5,726 nucleotides of DNA from Acidobacteriaceae bacterium (lineage in GTDB: Bacteria > Acidobacteriota > Terriglobia > Terriglobales > Acidobacteriaceae): assembly GCA_003165855.1 (NCBI GenBank), contig PMXH01000297.1, positions 2,186 to 7,911 of the forward strand. The letters are read 5' to 3'. Positions 1 to 5,419 of this stretch are shown one piece after another. Position numbers and translations under genes: made by a program. Under the pieces are notes generated by a model that saw nothing but the letters and a program-made list of their open reading frames with translations, searched no databases and was not told the DNA's origin. Position 1 is the stretch's first letter. Each line of letters begins with the position of its first letter.

Positions 1-459
<459 letters not shown>

Positions 460-472
460 GCCAAACTAGTCT

Positions 473-535
473 TGTCATCCTGAGCGGAGCAGGTGATTCG
501 CGAAAGCGAAGCATCTGCGTAGTCGAAGGATCCCT
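473..535 (+). repeat. Left arm of composite inverted repeat (REP/MITE-like unit)
   Basis: A ~63-base unit begins TGTCATCCTGAGCGGAG (473-489) and ends AGTCGAAGGATCCCT (521-535). Between these it carries a short internal palindrome around TTCGCGAAAGCGAA (497-510). A diverged copy lies in reverse orientation at 644-703. The two outer blocks match with one mismatch each (17 and 15 bases); the middles differ by indels and substitutions. From memory, intergenic repeats with this beginning are scattered through many acidobacterial genomes; that is recall, not a search result. The unit starts 13 bases after the rpoC stop, so its transcript could form structure at the end of the rpo operon. Confidence 0.75.
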
Positions 536-560
536 ATCCTCATTTGCTTGGGATGAGCTT

Positions 561-619
561 GTCAGGGAGTTGCTCGTTGCAGCTGAGTATGCCGTGCGCA
601 ATGGTGAAAACTCCCCGAC
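561..619. repeat. Inner inverted repeat in the core of the composite element
   Basis: GTCAGGGAGTT (561-571) and AACTCCCCGAC (609-619) are reverse complements except for one position, with a 37-base loop. They lie inside the region bounded by the two large arms. The core (536-643) has no reading frame that looks coding. It may be a second, older repeat nested in the first, or the loop end of one long cruciform. Confidence 0.5.
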
Positions 620-643
620 AGGTCTGAGCCCAGTTAAGAGCCA

Positions 644-703
644 AGGGATCTTTCGACTCCGTTGCCCTTCGCTTCGCGAAGGTCAACTCCGCTCAAGATG
701 ACA
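644..703 (-). repeat. Right arm of composite inverted repeat
   Basis: Read on the reverse strand this begins TGTCATCTTGAGCGGAG and ends AGTCGAAAGATCCCT, matching the unit at 473-535 with one mismatch in each end block. The middle contains the palindromic run CTTCGCTTCGCGAAG (667-681). The pair can fold into a stem of about 60 bases closing a ~108-base core. I saw no obvious short target duplication outside the two arms. From 704 to 810 nothing further stands out except the ribosome binding site of the next gene. Confidence 0.75.
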
Positions 704-800
704 GCAGCAGCTTAACCATGCACGCAAACGCAAAGCGATTGCCGATCGAGGAACCTGGTCCGCTTCCCTCGTTGCAACCCGCGCCTTCCGGCCCTAAGCT

Positions 801-804
801 AGGA
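801..804 (+). promoter_or_regulatory. Ribosome binding site deciding the YihY-family start
   Basis: AGGA sits six bases before the ATG at 811. The other in-frame ATG, at 718, has no Shine-Dalgarno-like sequence before it and lies only 15 bases beyond the repeat arm. Confidence 0.5.
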
Positions 805-810
805 CCAGCA

Positions 811-1674
811 ATGCTCCGCTTCCTGCGCCTTCTGCGGCTGGCTCTCTGGCGTGCCTTCCAGCACGACGCCTTCTCTATTGCCAAAGCCTCCGCGTATTCC
901 TCGATTCTCACTTTCTTCCCGGCGCTGCTGGTCGTGGGTTCCGTGCTGGCCACTTCGCGCAAGGGCGCGCCCTATCTGCGGGAAGTCTCCTATGCGTTAT
1001 CGCGCATTTTGCCCGCGGGAAGCAGCGCGGCGATGAATTTTCTGCGAGGCGCGGCGCAACGCCCGGTGAGCCTGCTCATCACCGCTTCCCTGCTGACGTT
1101 GTGGACCGCCTCCGGTGTGATGATTTCCTGGATGGAAGGTTTCCGCCGCTGTTACGAACTGCCGAAGGTCTGGGGACTGGTGCAGGAGCGCTTGATCTCC
1201 TTCCTGCTTGTCATTTTCGCCCTGGTTCCCATGACGTTCTCTACCCTTCTGGTGGCTTTCGGAAGCAAGATCGAAGCCACCATCCTGTTCTATACCGCAC
1301 ATGAATTCAGCGCCATCATCCTGCTGATGTGGACGTGCCTGCGCTGGCTGATTGCGACCCTTACCAGCATTGCGGTGATCGCGCTCATTTATCACCACGC
1401 GGTGCCGCGCACCCAACCCTGGCACAGCGTAATCCCAGGCGCGACGCTCGCGACCGCCATGTGGTTCTCGTCGACCCTGCTGTTTGGCTTCTACCTGCAG
1501 CACTACGCCGACTACAGTCTCATCTACGGATCGCTCGGAGCCGCCATCGCCCTGCTGGTCTGGATGTACATGGTTTCTCTGGTTATCCTGGTGGGCGCGG
1601 AATTCAATGCCATGCTGTTCCCGCGAGCCATGCTGGGAAAAGAACTGATCGCCGTCAACGGCGCTAGAAAGTAA
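811..1674 (+). CDS. YihY/virulence factor BrkB family integral membrane protein
   Basis: A 287-residue polytopic inner-membrane protein of the YihY/BrkB family, once mis-called ribonuclease BN; its biochemical role is not established. Family hallmarks are the N-terminal ASAYSSILTFFPAL (residues 27-40), TASGVMISWMEGFRRCYELP (99-118), and the C-terminal LIYGSLGAAIALLVWMYMVS (237-256) followed by VILVGAEFNAML. Hydrophobic segments fall near 28-48, 87-107, 130-150, 165-195, 206-230 and 240-268. Start choice: an in-frame ATG at 718 would add 31 Pro/Ala-rich residues. I prefer 811 because it has AGGA at good spacing, third-position GC rises from 16/30 codons before it to 23/30 after it, and the resulting length fits the family. 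The gene stands alone, with the repeat upstream and a 202-base gap before pyk. The family call is firm; the start is moderately sure. Confidence 0.9.
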   Translation: MLRFLRLLRLALWRAFQHDAFSIAKASAYSSILTFFPALLVVGSVLATSRKGAPYLREVSYALSRILPAGSSAAMNFLRGAAQRPVSLLITASLLTLWTASGVMISWMEGFRRCYELPKVWGLVQERLISFLLVIFALVPMTFSTLLVAFGSKIEATILFYTAHEFSAIILLMWTCLRWLIATLTSIAVIALIYHHAVPRTQPWHSVIPGATLATAMWFSSTLLFGFYLQHYADYSLIYGSLGAAIALLVWMYMVSLVILVGAEFNAMLFPRAMLGKELIAVNGARK

Positions 1675-1816
1675 GCTGCCAGGAGCAGTGGGCACTGCAG
1701 AGAAGCCAGAAACCGCCGATCTTCTATTGTGGGCAGAATTTCAAATGAATGCCATTGCATTGTTCGCTGGGTAGTGGCTCGCTGGCGTTCGCCCGGTCGA
1801 AGAAGTCTCAAACAGT

Positions 1817-1822
1817 TACAAT
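1817..1822 (+). promoter_or_regulatory. Possible -10 element upstream of pyk
   Basis: TACAAT matches the -10 consensus at five of six positions and lies 54 bases before the pyk ATG, in the otherwise featureless 1675-1876 gap. I find no acceptable -35 hexamer 16-18 bases upstream, so this is only a candidate. A start near 1829 would give a ~48-base leader that contains the direct repeat at 1833-1858. Confidence 0.3.
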
Positions 1823-1832
1823 AGTCTTCTCT

Positions 1833-1858
1833 GAATTGAACAACCTGGAATTGAACAA
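1833..1858 (+). repeat. Short direct repeat in the pyk leader
   Basis: GAATTGAACAA occurs at 1833-1843 and again at 1848-1858, a period of 15 bases, ending 18 bases before the pyk start. It could be a slippage duplication or a pair of protein or RNA contact sites. The sequence alone does not decide. Confidence 0.5.
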
Positions 1859-1876
1859 GGCCCCAGTCTGGAACCG

Positions 1877-3445
1877 ATGAAATCACCCCAGCCAGAACTC
1901 GCGACCCAAGCCTCCCTCAGTTCGGAGAGTTCCCCTTCAGCTCTCGCACCTAGCGGAACGCCCGCCCACCGCCGCGCCAAGATTATCTGTACCATCGGTC
2001 CGGCCTGCCACTCTGAGGCCGCGATGCGCGACCTGCTGCGCCTTGGCATGGATGTTGCCCGCCTGAACTTTTCGCACGGCTCACACGAAGACCACGCCCG
2101 CAACATCGAGCGCCTGCGCCGCGCCGCTGAAAAAGAAGACCGCACCGTCTGCATCCTGCAGGATTTGCAAGGCCCCAAAATCCGCACTGGACGCCTCGAG
2201 CGCCACGAACCCGTGCTGCTGAAAAGCGGCTCAACCGTCCTGATCACTCCCCGCGACATCACCGGCACCGCGACCCGCATTTCCACGACGTTCCAGGATC
2301 TTGCCCGCGAAGTTGGCGTTGGCGCCCGTATTCTATTGCGCGATGGACTTATCGAATTGCGCGTGCGCACCGTCCGCGGCAAGGATGTCATCTGTGACGT
2401 TTTGAATGGCGGCACCCTGGGCGAGCACCAAGGCATCAACTTGCCCGGTACCGCTTTATCGATTCCCGCATTAACCGAGAAGGATCGCAAAGATCTGGAG
2501 TTTGGCCTGAAGCAAGGCGTGGATGCGGTTGCCCTTTCTTTTGTCCGCACCGCGGCCGACGTGAATATGGTCCGGCAAATCGTGGGCAGCTTGGGATGTG
2601 ACATTCCATTAATCTCCAAGCTGGAGAAGCCGCAGGCCATCGACCACCTGGAAGAAATCCTGGAAGCCTCCGATGGCGTAATGGTTGCCCGCGGCGATCT
2701 GGGCGTGGAGATGGCGCCGGAAAAAGTTCCAGTCATTCAGAAGCATGTGATCCGCCGTGCCGCGGTGTGGCGCAAGCCGGTGATCACGGCCACGCAAATG
2801 CTCGAGTCGATGATCGAAAACCCGCGCCCCACGCGGGCGGAAGCAAGCGATGTTGCCAACGCCATCTTCGACGGTTCCGATTCCGTCATGCTTTCCGCGG
2901 AGACCGCCAGCGGCCGGTATCCCCGCGAGGCGGTCGCCATGATGTCGCGCATCGTGATTGAGGCCGAGAGCAATATGGGGGAGTTCACTCTGCCCCGCCG
3001 CCGCCGCGACCGTCACGGCCTCTCGGTCGCCGAAACCATCTGCGAATCCATCGCGCACGCGGCCGAAGACCTGCCCATGGGCGCAATCGCCGTTTTCACC
3101 GAGACCGGCAACACCGCTCGCATGATTTCGAAATATCGTCCGCAGGCGGCTATCTACGCCTTTACTCACAACCGCACCGTAGCTCAACGTACCAACCTCT
3201 ATTGGGGTGTGCATCCCATGAAATGTGCCCAGGCGCTTTCCGTGGAACACATGGTGCGTGTCGCCGAGAAGGAATTGCTGGCGCGCCGATCGCTCAAGCC
3301 CGGCGACGTGCTGGGAGTGGTTGCAGGCACTCGCCAGGCTTCCGGTTCCACCAACTTCATGCGCTTGCACACGGTCACGCCGGAAGAGGCCGGTGCGGCC
3401 ACGCGCTCCACGCGCAAGCGCATTGTCCCACGCCAGAAGCTATAA
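1877..3445 (+). CDS. pyk: Pyruvate kinase
   Basis: Cytoplasmic enzyme that converts phosphoenolpyruvate and ADP to pyruvate and ATP, the last step of glycolysis. The 522-residue product has the full family order: barrel start AKIICTIGPA (34-43); ARLNFSHG (61-68, with Arg62 equivalent to rabbit Arg73); B domain roughly 105-200; catalytic ISKLEK (Lys248, Glu250); magnesium-binding ARGDLGVE (Asp274); ATQMLESMIENPRPTRAEAS (305-324), continuing into DVANAIFDGSDSVMLSAETA; and the C-terminal domain from about 385, with FTETGNTARMISKYRP. DLQGPKIRTG (96-105) has Lys101 where potassium-dependent enzymes carry Glu (rabbit 117). Before the barrel lies a Ser/Pro/Ala-rich extension of about 31 residues; no better start exists downstream, and the ATG has only a weak GGAA before it. 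The C-terminus adds a short basic tail. It begins 202 bases after the YihY-family gene, and its stop is nine bases before the next gene. Confidence 0.97.
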   Translation: MKSPQPELATQASLSSESSPSALAPSGTPAHRRAKIICTIGPACHSEAAMRDLLRLGMDVARLNFSHGSHEDHARNIERLRRAAEKEDRTVCILQDLQGPKIRTGRLERHEPVLLKSGSTVLITPRDITGTATRISTTFQDLAREVGVGARILLRDGLIELRVRTVRGKDVICDVLNGGTLGEHQGINLPGTALSIPALTEKDRKDLEFGLKQGVDAVALSFVRTAADVNMVRQIVGSLGCDIPLISKLEKPQAIDHLEEILEASDGVMVARGDLGVEMAPEKVPVIQKHVIRRAAVWRKPVITATQMLESMIENPRPTRAEASDVANAIFDGSDSVMLSAETASGRYPREAVAMMSRIVIEAESNMGEFTLPRRRRDRHGLSVAETICESIAHAAEDLPMGAIAVFTETGNTARMISKYRPQAAIYAFTHNRTVAQRTNLYWGVHPMKCAQALSVEHMVRVAEKELLARRSLKPGDVLGVVAGTRQASGSTNFMRLHTVTPEEAGAATRSTRKRIVPRQKL

Positions 3446-3446
3446 T
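3441..3446 (+). promoter_or_regulatory. Perfect TATAAT overlapping the pyk stop, possible leaderless promoter
   Basis: TATAAT contains the pyk stop codon (3443-3445) and ends eight bases before the ATG at 3455. Transcription from such a -10 would normally start within a base or two of that ATG, giving an mRNA with essentially no leader. This fits the lack of a usable Shine-Dalgarno: GGAG at 3450-3453 is only one base from the ATG. No -35 hexamer is visible at 16-18 bases, and chance occurrence is possible. Confidence 0.35.
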
Positions 3447-3454
3447 CGCGGAGT

Positions 3455-3751
3455 ATGCCGCTGGAATACTTGTCCGTGGCGATTTGGGAGCCACTGCCCA
3501 ACATGGAGGCCGCCGCGCTCGCGACCATCCGCGAACTCAACGCCATCGTATCGAGCAAGGGATACGGCCGCGATCTTCTCTACCGCAGCGGCGATTCTCA
3601 TTACGTGCTGCTTCGTTACTGGAATTCCGAACAAGCTCGCCGCACGGCGCTGGAAGATGCTGACCTGCTTCGTTGCTGGTCTCGCCTGGGAAATGAGATT
3701 CAAATTCTGAAGGTCTACGAGAAGCTGGAGGAGATCGGCTTACAAGTGTGA
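3455..3751 (+). CDS. Small protein with possible ABM-like (dimeric alpha/beta barrel) fold
   Basis: A 98-residue soluble protein with no signal peptide or membrane segment. I do not recognise it by name. Its predicted pattern is strand (YLSVAIWEPL, 5-14), long helix (MEAAALATIRELNAIVSS, 17-34), two strands (RDLLYRS and HYVLLRYW), a second helix over about 59-83 and a last strand (IQILKVYEKL). This order matches antibiotic-biosynthesis-monooxygenase-like (ABM) and related ferredoxin-like proteins, which usually act as homodimers. It has no residue set that would define a reaction, so enzyme activity is not claimed. The ATG is nine bases after the pyk stop, either translated by coupling from pyk or started leaderless from the TATAAT at 3441. 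Codon use is like its neighbours. The gene is likely real; the fold is inferred from pattern only. Confidence 0.75.
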   Translation: MPLEYLSVAIWEPLPNMEAAALATIRELNAIVSSKGYGRDLLYRSGDSHYVLLRYWNSEQARRTALEDADLLRCWSRLGNEIQILKVYEKLEEIGLQV

Positions 3752-3775
3752 TGATGAGTGGGGATCCGGGAGAGT

Positions 3776-3780
3776 GGGGA
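3776..3780 (+). promoter_or_regulatory. Ribosome binding site favouring the ATG at 3785
   Basis: GGGGA lies four bases before the ATG at 3785. The longer in-frame alternative, a GTG at 3758, has its nearest purine-rich SD-like run (GGAGGAG at 3727-3733) too far upstream, inside the preceding gene. Confidence 0.4.
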
Positions 3781-3784
3781 ATCC

Positions 3785-4516
3785 ATGAATGGGAAGTCCA
3801 TGTTTGAGGAATCAAAGATCGGCGATTCAAGCCCGCACGTATTTACCGACGTCTCAGCGGACCCGTTCGTGCGCGGACTCCTGCATCGCCCCGCTCATCC
3901 CAACGGCAATGGACTTGTTCTGACTCACGGTTCCGGATCGAATTGTCAGGCACCTCTGCTGGTTGCGCTGGCGGAGACCTTTGCCGATGCCGGCTTCATC
4001 GTGCTGCGCTGCGATCTCCCGTACCGTCAGGATCGATCCTTCGGTCCGCCGGCGCCGGGCGAGGCCAAGCGCGATCGCGCCGGCTTGAAGAATGCTGTCG
4101 CAGCGCTCAAGAATCTCGCCAAAGGCCGCATTTTTCTCGGTGGCCACTCCTATGGCGGTCGCCAAGCCAGCATGCTCTGTGCCGAGCTTCCTCCAGAAAA
4201 GGACCCCGCGGCAGCCCCGGAACTGGCTGCCGGCCTGCTCCTGCTCTCTTATCCGCTGCACCCGCCCCGCAAGCCCGACCAGCTTCGCACCCAGCATTTT
4301 TTCACTCTGCGCACCCCCAGCCTGTTTGTCGAAGGCACGCGCGATCCCTTCGGCTCGATCGCCGAAATCGAGCAAGCCTTGAAGCTAATTCCCGCGAAGA
4401 CCAAGTTGATGACCATCGAAGGCGCTGGGCACGACTTGGGCTTCAAAGGAAAATCAAAGCGGGGAGAATTAACAGAAAACATACTGGTGGAATTCCGAGC
4501 GTTTTCGGGCTGTTGA
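3785..4516 (+). CDS. Alpha/beta hydrolase, Tex30/KANL3-like family
   Basis: A 243-residue cytoplasmic alpha/beta-hydrolase-fold protein with no signal peptide. The oxyanion-side motif LVLTHGSGSN is at residues 44-53. The nucleophile elbow is GGHSYGG (119-125, Ser122). The probable acid is Asp187 in VEGTRDPFG and the base His216 in IEGAGHDLG, so the catalytic triad looks complete. LRCDLPYRQDRSFGPPAPG followed by a helix and the FLGGHSYGGRQA block are typical of the compact bacterial Tex30/KANL3-like group (dienelactone-hydrolase relatives). Substrate is unknown; carboxylesterase or acyl hydrolase activity is the reasonable guess. Starts: GTG at 3758 (+9 residues) and ATG at 3800 (-5) are alternatives; 3785 has the best ribosome binding site. 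It begins 33 bases after the ABM-like gene and may share its transcript. It ends 27 bases from the convergent rhomboid gene with no clear terminator between them. Confidence 0.9.
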   Translation: MNGKSMFEESKIGDSSPHVFTDVSADPFVRGLLHRPAHPNGNGLVLTHGSGSNCQAPLLVALAETFADAGFIVLRCDLPYRQDRSFGPPAPGEAKRDRAGLKNAVAALKNLAKGRIFLGGHSYGGRQASMLCAELPPEKDPAAAPELAAGLLLLSYPLHPPRKPDQLRTQHFFTLRTPSLFVEGTRDPFGSIAEIEQALKLIPAKTKLMTIEGAGHDLGFKGKSKRGELTENILVEFRAFSGC

Positions 4517-4543
4517 TCCGTGTAAATCCGTGGCCGAACGGAC

Positions 4544-5386
4544 CTAATTCACCCACCCCGATTTCGACCCGCCGTTGCCCTTGCGCGGATCGTCATCCGG
4601 CGGAATGTAATTGCCGTGCTCGTCGAAATGAACGTCGCGATCGTGTTTGCGCATGTAGACTTCAAACTTCTTCGCCGCCCGCCGCCGCTTCCAGCGGTAA
4701 TAGGAATTCTTCATTCCGTAATACCACTCCGACAACGAGAACTTCCCCGATACTCCCCGCGCGGGCGAAAACTTCACATACAGATATCCGAAGAACAAAC
4801 CGCCCAGATGAGCCAGGTATGCAACCCCTCCCCGGTCACCGATGGCAAAGGCTACTGTCACCACGATCAGGATGAGCACAAAATATTTTGCCTTGATCAG
4901 GAACGGGAACGGAATCATCATGATTTCGTTCTCTCCGAAGACCATGCCGAACGCCATGAGAATGGCAAAGACGCCGCCCGAAGCGCCGATCGTAACCGTG
5001 TTCGGAGACGCGAGAATGTGGGCAAAGGAAAAAACGATTGTGGTGAGTGCGGCGCCGATCACGCCGGCGAAAAACAACTCCAGAAAGCGGCGCATGCCCC
5101 ATGAGCTTTCGAAGCTCGCGCCAAACATCCAAATCCCCAGCATGTTCCCAAACCAATGCCAGAACGCGAAGTGAATAAAGCTGTAAGTAACAATCTGCCA
5201 GATCGCGAAGTGGAAGACGGTCATGCTGGGAACAAGCCCGAGATACAGCTCGACCCAATCCCTGACCGACGCCGTCCCGAAGGCCAACAGCGCAAGGAAC
5301 ACCGCGGTGTTGATCCCCAGCAGCCAGGTCACCGCCCTGGTGAAGGGCGGGAAGCTTAACGTCATTTCTCGACCGCGACCGCGCAA
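4544..5386 (-). CDS. Rhomboid family intramembrane serine protease
   Basis: A 280-residue inner-membrane protease that cleaves transmembrane substrates within or near the bilayer. The catalytic dyad is visible: Ser136 in TIGASGGVFA and His193 in YLAHLGGLFFGYL. The oxyanion/TM2 motif HWFGN (His77, Asn81) corresponds to GlpG His150 and Asn154. About six membrane segments fall near 18-37, 58-90, 102-124, 132-150, 158-182 and 188-206, the minimal bacterial six-helix form. After residue 207 comes a soluble, strongly charged tail of about 70 residues: WKRRRAAKKFEVYMRKHDRD, then an acidic, Pro/Gly-rich end (IPPDDDPRKGNGG). The start is TTG at 5386; the ATG at 5365 is less likely because the strong Shine-Dalgarno is placed for TTG. 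Its neighbour on the same strand is a probable peptidase ending 33 bases upstream. Substrates cannot be read from the sequence. Confidence 0.95.
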   Translation of the reverse strand: MRGRGREMTLSFPPFTRAVTWLLGINTAVFLALLAFGTASVRDWVELYLGLVPSMTVFHFAIWQIVTYSFIHFAFWHWFGNMLGIWMFGASFESSWGMRRFLELFFAGVIGAALTTIVFSFAHILASPNTVTIGASGGVFAILMAFGMVFGENEIMMIPFPFLIKAKYFVLILIVVTVAFAIGDRGGVAYLAHLGGLFFGYLYVKFSPARGVSGKFSLSEWYYGMKNSYYRWKRRRAAKKFEVYMRKHDRDVHFDEHGNYIPPDDDPRKGNGGSKSGWVN

Positions 5387-5393
5387 GCGAATG

Positions 5394-5400
5394 CTCCTCT
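5394..5400 (-). promoter_or_regulatory. Strong Shine-Dalgarno for the TTG-started rhomboid gene
   Basis: On the reverse strand AGAGGAG (5400 down to 5394) lies seven bases before the TTG at 5386, an ideal spacing. It would be 28 bases from the next ATG (5365), which has only a weak GAGAA nearby. This decides the start in favour of the rare codon TTG. Confidence 0.6.
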
Positions 5401-5419
5401 TGGAAGTAGATACCTAAAC

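Noticed and set aside
473..703. CRISPR array or tRNA-like structure in the rpoC downstream gap
   Set aside because: There are only two units, in inverted rather than direct orientation, with no regular spacers; no tRNA cloverleaf or conserved TTC-loop sequence is visible.
997..1695. Open frame of 232 codons on the - strand
   Set aside because: Antisense to the YihY-family gene; Gln/Arg/His-rich hydrophilic product that is a mirror of the membrane segments.
1685..1698. Palindrome GCAGTGGGCACTGC after the YihY-family stop, considered as a terminator
   Set aside because: The six-base stem leaves only a two-base loop, and no T-run follows, so it does not qualify as an intrinsic terminator.
1816..2736. 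Long open frame of 306 codons on the - strand
   Set aside because: It lies almost wholly antisense to pyk, whose motifs are complete. The product is Ser/Arg/Pro-rich without domains, as expected of a shadow frame in GC-rich DNA.
2609..3370. Open frame of 253 codons on the - strand
   Set aside because: Antisense to the conserved second half of pyk; His/Gly/Arg-rich with no recognisable motif.
3749..3757. TGATGATGA at the end of the ABM-like gene, suggesting an overlapping start at 3751 or 3754
   Set aside because: The frame from 3751 stops after about 18 codons, and the one from 3754 is the same frame; neither joins the hydrolase frame.
3943..4875. Open frame of 310 codons on the + strand
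   Set aside because: Overlaps the hydrolase in another frame and runs antisense into the rhomboid gene, both of which have clear catalytic motifs; the product is low-complexity Arg/Pro/Ser.
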